From: Flexilinea sp. | GTDB taxonomy: Bacteria; Chloroflexota; Anaerolineae; Anaerolineales; Anaerolineaceae | Reading direction: 5' to 3' | Length of the DNA stretch: 32,660 nt | NCBI GenBank assembly: GCA_026645735.1 | Contig: JAPKMT010000036.1 | Coordinates: 1-32,660, forward strand | Shown here: one piece after another, positions 7,673 through 16,113 of the stretch | Position numbering within the stretch: the first letter of the stretch is position 1 | Layout of the letters: every line of letters starts with the position of its first letter | Translations under genes and position numbers: made by a program | The notes under the pieces: generated by a model | The model's input: the letters and a program-made list of their open reading frames with translations, nothing else | Database searches by the model: none | Told to the model about the DNA's origin: nothing

Positions 7673-9141
7673 TTTCTTTTCCTTCCAAAGACAAATTTGA
7701 TTCGCGAAACTTAACGATGCTGTGTGATTTTTATGAGTTGACCATGGCAAATGGTTATTTAAAAAACGGAATGAAAGACATTGTTGCAGTCTTCGATCTT
7801 TTCTTTAGAAGAATACCAGATGGCGGTGGTTTTGCTTTGTTTTGCGGACTTGAACAGGTGATTCAGTATCTTGAAAATTTAAAATTTTCTGATGAAGATA
7901 TCGCTTATCTTAAAAAGCGCAAATTATTTGATGCTCAATTCCTGGAATACCTGCGTACATTTCGATTTGAATGTGATGTCTGGTCTATGACCGAAGGAAC
8001 ACCTATTTTCCCCGGGGAACCCATTGTTCGAGTCAGGGGTCCGATTATTCAGGCTCAGTTTATCGAAACGATGCTGTTGGTATCTATTAATCATCAGTCG
8101 CTGATTGCGACAAAAACAAACCGGATTGTTCGTGCTGCAAAAGGACGCACTGTTTTTGAATTTGGATCCCGCCGTGCACAAGGTTATGACGCCGCCAATT
8201 ATGGCGCACGCGCAGCATATATTGCCGGTGCTGCTTCCAGCGCAAACACATGGTCTGATATTCATTTTGGAATTCCAGCCAGCGGAACCATGGCACATTC
8301 CTGGGTACAATCCTTCGATACTGAATTGGATTCCTTTATTGCTTACGCAAAAACATATCCCGATGAATGTACTTTACTGGTTGATACCTATAACACATTG
8401 AAAACGGGTATTCCGAATGCTATCAAAGTTGCACATGAAGTATTGGAACCGATGGGCCATCGATTACAGGGTGTTCGTCTGGACAGCGGCGATGTCGCTT
8501 ATCTTTCCAAGAAAGTTCGCAAAATGTTGGATGATGCCGGACTGGACGACTGTAAAATTGTGATCAGCAACTCATTAGATGAATTCTTAATTCGATCTAT
8601 TCTTTTACAAGGTGCACAGGTGAATGCTTTTGGAGTCGGTGAAAACCTGATTACAGCCCGCAGTGAAGCAGTGTTTGGAGGCGTTTATAAACTGGTAGCC
8701 ATATATGATTCGGATGGCAACCTCATACCAAAAATCAAAATTTCTGATAACTTCGAAAAAATAACCACACCATCCTTTAAAGAGGTCTGGCGTTTATATA
8801 ATAAAGATGATCATCACCCGCTTGCAGATGTGATCACCCTGGAGCATGAAGTCATTCCGGATGACGGACCTTACGAAATTTTTGATCCGCTGGATACGAC
8901 GAAAAGAAAAGTCGTAACGCATTACGTTGCGAAAAAGATGCTGGTTCCGATTTATGAAAAAGGTAAACTTGTCTATCAGTCACCAAATTTGCAACAAATC
9001 AGAAAAAACTGTCATAAAAATGTCAGCGAACTCTGGGAAGAAATGCTGAGATTGGACAATCCACACCAATACTATGTCGATTTATCTCAGGAACTTTGGG
9101 ATCTGAAGACAAATATGCTCAAGGAATTACGGACGAAATAG
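7669..9141 (+). CDS. pncB: Nicotinate phosphoribosyltransferase
   Basis: A 490-residue cytoplasmic enzyme joining nicotinate to PRPP to give nicotinate mononucleotide, usually with ATP hydrolysis through a phosphohistidine. Seen in the sequence are the N-terminal family motif MLCDFYELTMANGY (17-30), FEFGSRRAQGYDAA (163-176), the histidine motif SGTMAHSWV with His210, and LQGVRLDSGD in the type-II phosphoribosyltransferase barrel. Length is normal for the long bacterial form. It overlaps the nicotinamidase gene by four bases and completes the two-step route from nicotinamide to the NAD precursor. An inverted repeat follows 10 bases after the stop. Confidence 0.93.
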   Translation: MISFPSKDKFDSRNLTMLCDFYELTMANGYLKNGMKDIVAVFDLFFRRIPDGGGFALFCGLEQVIQYLENLKFSDEDIAYLKKRKLFDAQFLEYLRTFRFECDVWSMTEGTPIFPGEPIVRVRGPIIQAQFIETMLLVSINHQSLIATKTNRIVRAAKGRTVFEFGSRRAQGYDAANYGARAAYIAGAASSANTWSDIHFGIPASGTMAHSWVQSFDTELDSFIAYAKTYPDECTLLVDTYNTLKTGIPNAIKVAHEVLEPMGHRLQGVRLDSGDVAYLSKKVRKMLDDAGLDDCKIVISNSLDEFLIRSILLQGAQVNAFGVGENLITARSEAVFGGVYKLVAIYDSDGNLIPKIKISDNFEKITTPSFKEVWRLYNKDDHHPLADVITLEHEVIPDDGPYEIFDPLDTTKRKVVTHYVAKKMLVPIYEKGKLVYQSPNLQQIRKNCHKNVSELWEEMLRLDNPHQYYVDLSQELWDLKTNMLKELRTK

Positions 9142-9151
9142 ATGCACACAA

Positions 9152-9184
9152 GGGTGTTGAATCCCTTTGAACAATTCAACACCC
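9152..9184 (+). terminator. Inverted repeat after the NAD salvage operon
   Basis: GGGTGTTGAAT and ATTCAACACCC form a perfect 11-bp stem with an 11-base loop just downstream of the pncB stop. A T-run is missing after it, so termination may be inefficient or Rho-assisted. Confidence 0.5.
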
Positions 9185-9313
9185 GTATATACTCCGTCAG
9201 TTTTCCAAGAAATAATCTGATATGTAGCCATAATTTTGTGTTCAAAAAAAACATAGCCAACAGACTGTAATATTCTTTCTGCTTCATGCTTTCTCCATTC
9301 CGATTGACAATAA

Positions 9314-9444
9314 GCAATTCGAAATGTGAGATGGATTATTAGTTGTTGTGTTGTTTTTGCACAGATCGCAAAAACAACACAACAACAAACTTTCTCTTTT
9401 ATCTCAAAAAACATTTCACGAAACATTTCCAAATTTCGAATTAC
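9314..9444. repeat. Dispersed palindromic repeat, complete copy E with 19-bp hairpin
   Basis: Left end GCAATTCGAAATGTGAG, right end CCAAATTTCGAATTAC. The internal perfect 19-bp stem pairs 9342-9360 with 9368-9386 around a 7-base loop. After the stem the sequence ACTTTCTCTTTTATCTCAAAA is nearly identical to copy C, while the stem itself differs at four paired positions. With the inverted repeat before it, this accounts for most of the 386-base gap between pncB and the oxidoreductase gene; the remaining 9185-9313 shows nothing recognisable. Confidence 0.8.
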
Positions 9445-9457
9445 TAATTGACAATTA

Positions 9458-9486
9458 TTGCGATAAAACCATTAAGGCTTTATGAT
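9458..9486 (+). promoter_or_regulatory. Candidate promoter of the oxidoreductase pair
   Basis: TTGCGA (9458-9463), a 17-base spacer and TATGAT (9481-9486) form a reasonable sigma-70-type promoter about 42 bases before the GTG start. A perfect TTGACA at 9448-9453 lacks a matching -10. Confidence 0.4.
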
Positions 9487-9527
9487 AAAACCTGAAATAT
9501 TTCATAACCGTCGAAAGGTTTAGCATT

Positions 9528-10667
9528 GTGGAAAAAATAAGAACCGCAGTCATCGGGTGTGGTAAAGTCGGGCTGACGCATGCTCTGGCTTATCAAACCC
9601 TTCCTGAATCCGAAATATCTGCTGTATGTGACATTTCCATGGAAAAAGCTGAAAAACTTGCTTCAGAATACGGAGTCCCCGCTTACACCGATGTTGAAAA
9701 AATGATCCGCGAAAATGGGGTCCAGGCTGTCTCTGTCTGTACACCGCATCCGTTGCACGCAGATATGATTTGCAGCGCTGCCGCAGCCGGGGCGCATGTG
9801 ATTTGTGAAAAACCGCTGGCATCCAGCCTGAGCGACTGTGATCGGGCGATTCAAGTCTGTGAAACAGCCCATGTGAAACTGGGAGTAATCAGCCAGCGAA
9901 GATTTTATTGGCCGGTCGTGCGCATGATTAAGGCGATACAGGCTGGCAAGATTGGGCGACCAGTCATCGGAACCATGGAAGTTATGGGCTGGCGCAGTCC
10001 TGAGTATTATCAGATGGATTCCTGGCGTGGAAAATGGAAAGAGGAAGGCGGTGGTGTCATGGTCAATCAGACACCACACCAGTTGGATCTTCTGCAATGG
10101 ATCATGGGAGATATCGAAGAATTATTTGGCTATTGGGACAATTTCAATCATCCTTCTGTGGAAATTGAAGATACTGCCCTGGCAATAATTCGTTTCAAAA
10201 ACGGAGCTATGGGATCTTTCTTTGTTTCAAATTCTCAAAAGCCCGGTTTTTGGGGGAAAATTCATATTCACGGAGATTCCGGATATTCGGTGGGAGCCCA
10301 GATTGAAGGCGGATCTGCATTTATTTCCGGAGTAACAGCGAAGGTTGAGCCAGCATACAATGATATTTGGACAATCCCCGGTGAAGAACAAATGCTTCCA
10401 ATTTGGAAGACAGAAGATACAAGAAATACTGAAAAGCACGATCCGATGACCTATTTTCATCAGCTTCAGATAGCAGATTTTCTGGATGCGATTAAAAATG
10501 ATCGGACGCCGTCAGTTGATGGATATGCAGGCAGAAAAACTGTTGAAGTTTTTACAGCGGTTTATCGATCACAACGAGATCGGAAACCGGTTCATTTTCC
10601 GTTGCAGCCAGAAAGCGGAGATGATTTTGATGGTCGTTTATCCTATGTTCCGTTTTCAAAGCGATAG
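9528..10667 (+). CDS. Gfo/Idh/MocA-family NAD(P)-dependent oxidoreductase
   Basis: A 379-residue cytoplasmic dehydrogenase of the family that oxidises sugars, inositols or their derivatives. The N-terminal Rossmann domain shows GCGKVGLTH (10-18) and the conserved EKP motif (94-96, within ICEKPLASS). The C-terminal alpha/beta domain carries GGGVMVNQTPHQLDLLQWIMG, in which the motif N..HQLDLL holds the usual catalytic histidine and aspartate. The start is GTG, preceded by GAAAGG at about 10 bases; no better in-frame ATG exists near. A zinc dehydrogenase gene follows after 76 bases in the same direction, so the two may act on the same carbohydrate. No transporter is next to them and the substrate is unknown. 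Confidence 0.85.
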   Translation: MEKIRTAVIGCGKVGLTHALAYQTLPESEISAVCDISMEKAEKLASEYGVPAYTDVEKMIRENGVQAVSVCTPHPLHADMICSAAAAGAHVICEKPLASSLSDCDRAIQVCETAHVKLGVISQRRFYWPVVRMIKAIQAGKIGRPVIGTMEVMGWRSPEYYQMDSWRGKWKEEGGGVMVNQTPHQLDLLQWIMGDIEELFGYWDNFNHPSVEIEDTALAIIRFKNGAMGSFFVSNSQKPGFWGKIHIHGDSGYSVGAQIEGGSAFISGVTAKVEPAYNDIWTIPGEEQMLPIWKTEDTRNTEKHDPMTYFHQLQIADFLDAIKNDRTPSVDGYAGRKTVEVFTAVYRSQRDRKPVHFPLQPESGDDFDGRLSYVPFSKR

Positions 10668-10743
10668 ACGGTTTTTTTCTGCTTCGTTTAAATATTCAAA
10701 AAAAAGATATTCAGATAAACTGAATCCAAAAAAGGAAGAATTA

Positions 10744-11772
10744 ATGAAGGCGCTTGTTTTAACAGAATATAAAAAGATGGAATACCTTGAAGTTGATAAA
10801 CCGGCAATCAGCTCAGAAGAAGTGCTGATCCAGGTAAAAGCTTGCGGAATTTGCGGTTCGGACATCCACGGATTTGACGGATCCACCGGTCGACGCCGAC
10901 CTCCGGTCATTATGGGACATGAAGCAAGCGGTGTAATCGCTGAAGTCGGAAGTGGTGTCAAAGGATGGGAGATTGGAGATCGAGTCACATTTGATTCCAC
11001 AATTTATTGCGGACACTGCCATTATTGTCAGAAAGGGCAAATCAACTTATGTGAAAATCGCAGAGTGCTGGGTGTTTCCTGCGAGGAATATCGAAAAGAC
11101 GGGGCTTTTGCCGAATATATCGCAGTCCCGCAGCATATTCTTTATAAACTTCCGGATGAAGTCACTTTTGATCAGGCAACGATTGTGGAACCACTTTCAG
11201 TTGCCGTTCATGCAGTCAGTCTCAGCCCACGGACGATCAATGCATCGGTAGCTGTGATCGGTGCCGGTATGATCGGTCTGCTTGTAATTCAGACACTGCG
11301 GGCAACTGGATATGGAAATATCATCGCGATTGATAAAGATGAATCACGGCTGGAAATGGCAAAAAAAATGGGAGCTGATACTGTAATTTTTTCTGACGAG
11401 ACAACGGTTGAAACCGTAAAAAAAATAACGGGCGGTGAAGGGGTTGATCTCGCATTTGAGGCTGTTGGAGCAAACAGCAGTTTCAACTCAGCCGTACAAT
11501 GTGTCCGAAAAGGTGGAACCGTTACGCTGATCGGAAACGTTGCGCCCAAAGTTGAGATGCCACTGCAGCATATTGTGACAAGGCAAATCAGGCTGCAAGG
11601 ATCCTGTGCTTCCAGCGGAGAGTATCCTGCATGTCTGGATATGATTGCCAGAAAAATGGTTGATGTCGATTCAATCATCAGTGCTGTTGCACCTCTTTCC
11701 CAAGGTTTCGATTGGTTTTCTAAGCTGTACCGTCAGGAAGGAAATACTCTAAAGGTGGTTCTAAACCCATAA
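10744..11772 (+). CDS. Zinc-dependent medium-chain dehydrogenase, sorbitol-dehydrogenase-like
   Basis: A 342-residue MDR-superfamily enzyme that interconverts polyols and ketoses (or related secondary alcohols) with NAD(P). Catalytic zinc residues are Cys37 (CGICGSD), His59 and Glu60 (GHE). The structural zinc is held by Cys89, 92, 95 and 103. The Rossmann motif GAGMIGLL follows at about 171. The chosen ATG has AAGGAAG 6 bases upstream. The frame continues open for 86 codons before it, but that part overlaps the previous gene and does not resemble the family. It resembles threonine/sorbitol/galactitol-phosphate dehydrogenases; substrate is unresolved. A clear terminator follows. Confidence 0.87.
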   Translation: MKALVLTEYKKMEYLEVDKPAISSEEVLIQVKACGICGSDIHGFDGSTGRRRPPVIMGHEASGVIAEVGSGVKGWEIGDRVTFDSTIYCGHCHYCQKGQINLCENRRVLGVSCEEYRKDGAFAEYIAVPQHILYKLPDEVTFDQATIVEPLSVAVHAVSLSPRTINASVAVIGAGMIGLLVIQTLRATGYGNIIAIDKDESRLEMAKKMGADTVIFSDETTVETVKKITGGEGVDLAFEAVGANSSFNSAVQCVRKGGTVTLIGNVAPKVEMPLQHIVTRQIRLQGSCASSGEYPACLDMIARKMVDVDSIISAVAPLSQGFDWFSKLYRQEGNTLKVVLNP

Positions 11773-11799
11773 CCAACCCATTGTAACGCCTTAAACCAT

Positions 11800-11860
11800 A
11801 TGATCATGAGTATCTGAGTCTGCCGAGGATCGGAGACTGTTGCTCATGGTCTTTTTTTTC
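11800..11860 (+). terminator. Rho-independent terminator
   Basis: An interrupted stem (CATGAG with CTCATG, then GTCT.CCGA with TCGG.GAC) is followed directly by eight T residues at 11852-11859. It lies 30 bases after the dehydrogenase stop and ends that transcription unit. Confidence 0.7.
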
Positions 11861-11951
11861 TCCAATAAGAAACTTTCGTCTTTCTTTTCTAAAAAAGGGG
11901 TTCGGCGGCTCAAAATCCAGGTTGGAATCCCGAATAAATCATGCGGGTTTG

Positions 11952-12046
11952 TTGTTGATTTGTTTTTGCGCTTAAGACAATGACAAATCAACAAAAAGTT
12001 TTCTTGATCGATTCGAAAGGTTGGTTCCTGTTTCGAATTACTGCTG
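11952..12046. repeat. Dispersed palindromic repeat, degenerate copy F
   Basis: A 12-bp perfect stem TTGTTGATTTGT/ACAAATCAACAA (11952-11963 with 11983-11994) sits at the hairpin position of the family. The 'AAAAAGTTTTCTT' spacer follows, then ATTCGAAAGG and CCTGTTTCGAATTACTGCTG near the right end. The left end is not clearly preserved. Confidence 0.5.
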
Positions 12047-12079
12047 ATTTTTTTTTATGTCCGGTCAAAATGATTAGAG

Positions 12080-12085
12080 TATAAT
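12080..12085 (+). promoter_or_regulatory. Candidate -10 element of the RpiB-Tal-Pgi gene
   Basis: A perfect TATAAT lies 45 bases upstream of the GTG start. The -35 position has no good match (ATGTCC or TATGTC at 17-18 bases), so another factor may help. Confidence 0.4.
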
Positions 12086-12130
12086 TTATTAGGTTATCAT
12101 GTTGATTACATCATTTTAAGGAAAAGACAC

Positions 12131-15100
12131 GTGAAAAAAACGATTGCAGTTGCATGTGATCATGCTGGTTTTGAGCTAAAAGATTGTATTATCGATACGA
12201 TTCAAAAAGCTGGATGCGATGTTATCGATGTGGGTACATATTCGAATGAAAGTGCCGATTTTCCAGACTTTGTTAAATTGGGATCAGACAAAATATTAAG
12301 TGGAAAAGCTGATGCAGGTGTTTTCCTTTGCGGTTCCGGGGTTGGAGTCTGTATTGCTGCCAATAAAATTCCAGGAATTTATGCTAGCGTTTGCCATGAT
12401 ACCTATTCTGCTCATCAGGGAGTAGAACATGATGGTATGAATGTTCTCTGCCTTGGCTCACGAATCATTGGATTTGAAGTTGCTCGTGAACTGGTCATTG
12501 CTTTTTTAAATGCAAAGTTTAATAACAAACCCAACCAGATTCGGCGATTTGAAAAAATTAAGAGTATTGAACGTGGTGATTTTTCAGTTTCCAATAAAAT
12601 TGAAAAAATTTTTGAATTAGGGCAATCCATTTGGTATGACAACATTCAGCGCTGTATTATCCGCAATGGTGAATTAAAAGAGATGATTCATCGTGGTGAA
12701 ATTCGCGGAATGACATCGAATCCCTGTTCCTTTCATAAAGCAATTTCAGATTCTAATGATTATGACACAGCAATTGCTCCAATGGCACTTGCAGGATGGG
12801 ACTGTGAAAAGATTTTTGCGCAATTATCGGTTGAGGATATCCGCGACGCAGCCAGTTTATTCACAGAGCTCTATATCCAAACAGAAGGAAAAGACGGTTA
12901 TATCAGTCTTGAAATTAATCCTTCATTAGCTCATGACACAGAAAAAATCGTTGCAGAAGCAAGAAAAACATGGACTGCAGTCAATCGGCCCAACCTAATG
13001 GTAAAAATCCCTGCCACGGAAAGCGGGATTTCTGCCATGCGTCAGTTAACAGCAGCCGGAATTAACGTCAACAGCACGTTGATTTTTTCGGAGGAACAAT
13101 ACATTAAAGCAGCGGAAGCGTTCATTTCCGGATTGGAAGACAGAGTCGCCAGCGGTCAACCAATTGACAGAATCCAATCGGTTGCATCGGTCTATGTATG
13201 CTGGATTGACTTAAAAATTGATCCTCTTCTGGATAAAATCATCACGGATGGTTCCAGAGAACAAGCTGCCATCGCACGAGAATTAAAAAACAAAATCGGT
13301 ATTGCAAATTGTCAAAAAATCTACCGGCAATTTAAAAAGATTTTTTCCGGCGATCGATTTATCGAACTGCAGAAAAAAGGTGCAAAGATGCAACGCCCGT
13401 TGTGGACTGCAACCGGATGCAGTAATCATCATTATTCCGATACCATTTATATTGATTCGCTGATAGGGGAAAATACAATCAGTGCAGTTGATCCGGAAAC
13501 ACTCAAAGCTGCTCTGGATCACGGCCGAATAAAAGCTGGATTGCCAGTTACAGATGAAGAAATCGATCTAACATTTTCAAAATTGGCTTCCATCGGCATT
13601 TCGATCCGGAACATAACGGAAAAACTTGAGGAGGAAGGTGTGAATACTTTTGAAAACGCATTTAATGCGATGCTCGGAGATCTTAAAAAACGTTCAGACA
13701 TCCTTAAGAGATCGCTTGGTGATCTGTATGAACCGGTTATGAGCAATTTCAAAAAAATTGAGGAAAACTCAATCCTGCCGCGAATTTTTGCGAAAGACCC
13801 GACTGTCTGGACCTATGATATTCAGGCATATCCTGAAATCCGCAATCGTCTGGGTTGGTTGGATGCTCAAATTAATACTTCCAAGAATATTGATGAATTT
13901 CGAAGCATTTTGAAAAGCCTGAAAGAAAATGGCATTACAAAAGTGTTGCTCTTAGGGATGGGGGGATCATCGCTTGCTCCTGAAGTGATGGCTTTAACCT
14001 TCAGGGACATATCCGATTTAAAGTTGGAAATTGTTGATTCCACAGATCCAGGACAAGTACTGGAGGCAGAGCAAAGCCATCCGGTTTCTGAAACTATATA
14101 CATCGTTTCCAGCAAATCCGGTGGTACTGCGGAAGTACGGGCGCTAATGAGCTACTTTTATCAACGAGCAATCAATACACTCGGAGATAAAGCGGGCAGC
14201 CATTTCATAGCCATCACTGATCCGGGAACACAGTTGGAACGAACAGCCAAAGAATTAAATTTCCGCAATATTGTAATCTCAGATCCCGCAGTCGGCGGTC
14301 GCTTCTCTGCCATAACTCCATTTGGAGTCCTTCCGGCGACACTGATCGGAATGGATCCGGCCATTGTCCTTGAAAAGGTAAATGGAATTGCCAAAAAAAG
14401 CTCACCATCCAATCCGGTCGCAAGCAATGAAGGAGCTGCTTTGGGAGTCTACATGGGTACCGCAGCGCTGCTCGGAAGGGATAAATTTACCATCCTGACT
14501 GATCCGGAACTGGAATCCTTTGGATCCTGGCTTGAACAATTAATCGCTGAAAGCAGCGGCAAAAATGGAAAAGGGATCATCCCGGTCGATATTGAACCCA
14601 AAGTAAATCCTTCCGATTATGGAAAGGATCGCGCCTTTATTTACATCCAAACTTCCGGAACGCAATGTGATTTTACAGAACAGTTGATGGAAGCCGCTCA
14701 TCCGGTTCTAACCATTAAATTAAACGATCTGCCGGATCTGTTTGCAGAATTCTACCGATGGGAAATCGCGATTTCGGTTGCGTGTTCCCTTCTTGAGGTG
14801 AATGCATTCGATCAACCTAATGTCCAGGACAGTAAGAATCGAACCGTAGCAAAAATCAATGAGTATAAGGAAAAAGGCATATTAACAGAACCGGAAGCTT
14901 TATGGGAAAAAGACGGCGTTAAAGTCTTTTACAGCCTGGGTGAAGCAGACAATGAAACTCTGAAGAAAGAACTGGCTGCAGCGGAAAATCCTGCAAGTTT
15001 GCTTTCGAAATTTCTCAAAATTGCGAATTTTGGAGAAGATTACGTTGCTATCAACGCTTACCTTCCACGAAATAGGAATATGCTGCATGAGTTGCAATCT

Positions 15101-15388
15101 GTCCGGGAAGAAATCCTAAAACAAACAACTTGTGCTACAACGCTTGGCTTCGGACCACGATTTCAGCACTCGACAGGTCAACTTCACAAAGGAGGAGCGA
15201 ACAACGGTGTATTCATCCAACTTGTCGCAAATTCCGCCCAGGATGCTGAAATACCAAATGAAGGGATGACCTTTGCAATTCTTGAAAGAGCACAGGCATT
15301 GGGTGATTTCGAGGCGTTAATGGCGGTCAATCGGCGTGCCATCCGGATAGATTTAGGAAATCAGCCACCCTCAATTCTGATTCAATAG
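12131..15388 (+). CDS. Triple fusion: RpiB isomerase - transaldolase - phosphoglucose isomerase
   Basis: A 1085-residue polypeptide with three sugar-phosphate domains. Residues 1-about 145 are RpiB/LacAB-type ribose-5-phosphate isomerase: ACDHAGFELK, active Cys67 in FLCGSGVGVCIAANK, and EHDGMNVLCLGSR. About 155-515 is transaldolase with TSNPCSF (195-201), Schiff-base Lys292 in MVKIPATESGI and NVNSTLIFS. About 535-1085 is phosphoglucose isomerase of the type found in known Tal/Pgi fusions: GMGGSSLAPEV (609), SKSGGTAEV (661), VGGRFSAITPFG (721), AESSGKNGKG (806) and GPRFQHSTGQLHKGG (1008). All three sites look intact, so it should link ribulose-5-P, sedoheptulose-7-P, fructose-6-P and glucose-6-P. 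Tal-Pgi fusions are known; the added RpiB is the unusual part. Start is GTG with AAGGAAAAG upstream. The gene is monocistronic in appearance. Confidence 0.92.
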   Translation: MKKTIAVACDHAGFELKDCIIDTIQKAGCDVIDVGTYSNESADFPDFVKLGSDKILSGKADAGVFLCGSGVGVCIAANKIPGIYASVCHDTYSAHQGVEHDGMNVLCLGSRIIGFEVARELVIAFLNAKFNNKPNQIRRFEKIKSIERGDFSVSNKIEKIFELGQSIWYDNIQRCIIRNGELKEMIHRGEIRGMTSNPCSFHKAISDSNDYDTAIAPMALAGWDCEKIFAQLSVEDIRDAASLFTELYIQTEGKDGYISLEINPSLAHDTEKIVAEARKTWTAVNRPNLMVKIPATESGISAMRQLTAAGINVNSTLIFSEEQYIKAAEAFISGLEDRVASGQPIDRIQSVASVYVCWIDLKIDPLLDKIITDGSREQAAIARELKNKIGIANCQKIYRQFKKIFSGDRFIELQKKGAKMQRPLWTATGCSNHHYSDTIYIDSLIGENTISAVDPETLKAALDHGRIKAGLPVTDEEIDLTFSKLASIGISIRNITEKLEEEGVNTFENAFNAMLGDLKKRSDILKRSLGDLYEPVMSNFKKIEENSILPRIFAKDPTVWTYDIQAYPEIRNRLGWLDAQINTSKNIDEFRSILKSLKENGITKVLLLGMGGSSLAPEVMALTFRDISDLKLEIVDSTDPGQVLEAEQSHPVSETIYIVSSKSGGTAEVRALMSYFYQRAINTLGDKAGSHFIAITDPGTQLERTAKELNFRNIVISDPAVGGRFSAITPFGVLPATLIGMDPAIVLEKVNGIAKKSSPSNPVASNEGAALGVYMGTAALLGRDKFTILTDPELESFGSWLEQLIAESSGKNGKGIIPVDIEPKVNPSDYGKDRAFIYIQTSGTQCDFTEQLMEAAHPVLTIKLNDLPDLFAEFYRWEIAISVACSLLEVNAFDQPNVQDSKNRTVAKINEYKEKGILTEPEALWEKDGVKVFYSLGEADNETLKKELAAAENPASLLSKFLKIANFGEDYVAINAYLPRNRNMLHELQSVREEILKQTTCATTLGFGPRFQHSTGQLHKGGANNGVFIQLVANSAQDAEIPNEGMTFAILERAQALGDFEALMAVNRRAIRIDLGNQPPSILIQ

Positions 15389-15573
15389 CAGGCTTGTGCA
15401 ATTTTCCAGGTTGATATTCATTAATCAGTCCGTGTGGAATTACGGAGAAGATCGCTTTCTTAGGTACATGAGAAACAAAAAAGATACATAAGAGATAAAC
15501 TTTATTTTTTTTCGTTGCATTCTGAATCGCAAGAACCATACTGATTCAGAAAAATGATGAAGGCAGGTGTCAG
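15389..15573. other. Intergenic region with a weak inverted repeat
   Basis: No gene is seen. CTGAATC (15522-15528) and GATTCAG (15543-15549) form a 7-bp inverted repeat 25 bases upstream of the nitroreductase start, which could be an operator or chance. TCCGT/ACGGA near 15429-15446 is too short to call a terminator. Confidence 0.3.
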
Positions 15574-16113
15574 ATGAATACCATTGAATGCATTAAAACA
15601 CGTCGCAGTATCCGGAAATTCAAATCGGATACGATACCTCAAAAAACAATTGAAATGATCATCAGCACGGCTGCATGGGCTCCCAGCTGGAAAAATACGC
15701 AGACTGCGAGATATATTATGCTGACCGGGAACGAAAAAAACCAATTTGCAGAAATTGCATTGGGAGGTAATAACCGGACGATCACAGAAAATGCTCCGCT
15801 TCTGATCGCATTATGCACAGAGAAATACATTTCCGGCTGTAATCCCGACGGATCGTACCGGGATCGTTTTGGTACACATTGGGAATCTTTCGACAGCGGC
15901 ATCGCATGCCAGACCCTTTGTCTGACAGCACATGAACTGGGTGTAGGAACTGTCATCATGGGAATTTATGATCCACAAAAAGCTCACGAATTTTTAGGAT
16001 TACCGGATTCGATCCAGGTTTCCGCATTAATTGCCGCAGGGATCCCTGCAGAAAAGCCCGATCCACGTCCAAGGAAGGAAATTTCTGAATTGATGACCTT
16101 TTTTCATGAGTGA
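15574..16113 (+). CDS. Nitroreductase-family FMN oxidoreductase
   Basis: A 179-residue flavoprotein of the NfsA/NfsB-like superfamily, which reduces nitro compounds, quinones or other electron acceptors with NAD(P)H. The N-terminal FMN phosphate motif RRSIRKF (10-16), the APSWKNTQ segment (36-43) and the late motif LGVGTVIMGIYDP are typical. The length suits the compact single-domain group that forms dimers. It begins with ATG after AAGGCAGGTG. Its last 8 bases overlap the methyltransferase gene, so the two are co-translated, although no shared function is evident. The physiological substrate cannot be read from sequence. Confidence 0.85.
   Translation: MNTIECIKTRRSIRKFKSDTIPQKTIEMIISTAAWAPSWKNTQTARYIMLTGNEKNQFAEIALGGNNRTITENAPLLIALCTEKYISGCNPDGSYRDRFGTHWESFDSGIACQTLCLTAHELGVGTVIMGIYDPQKAHEFLGLPDSIQVSALIAAGIPAEKPDPRPRKEISELMTFFHE

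Larger units (their letters stand above)
11773..12130. other. Intergenic region: terminator, degenerate repeat and promoter
   Basis: This 358-base gap contains the terminator of the preceding unit, a degenerate repeat copy (F) and the promoter of the fusion gene, all annotated separately. No protein gene or RNA gene is supported. A piece at about 11910-11935 faintly resembles a tRNA T-arm but does not fold as one. Confidence 0.6.

Noticed and set aside
10486-10743. 86 extra codons in front of the zinc dehydrogenase
   Set aside because: They overlap the preceding oxidoreductase gene, lack family similarity and ignore the good ribosome site before the internal ATG.
11905-11940. tRNA-like T-arm fragment (GGTTGGAATCCCG)
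   Set aside because: The loop is not TTC-type and no acceptor, D or anticodon stems can be formed around it.
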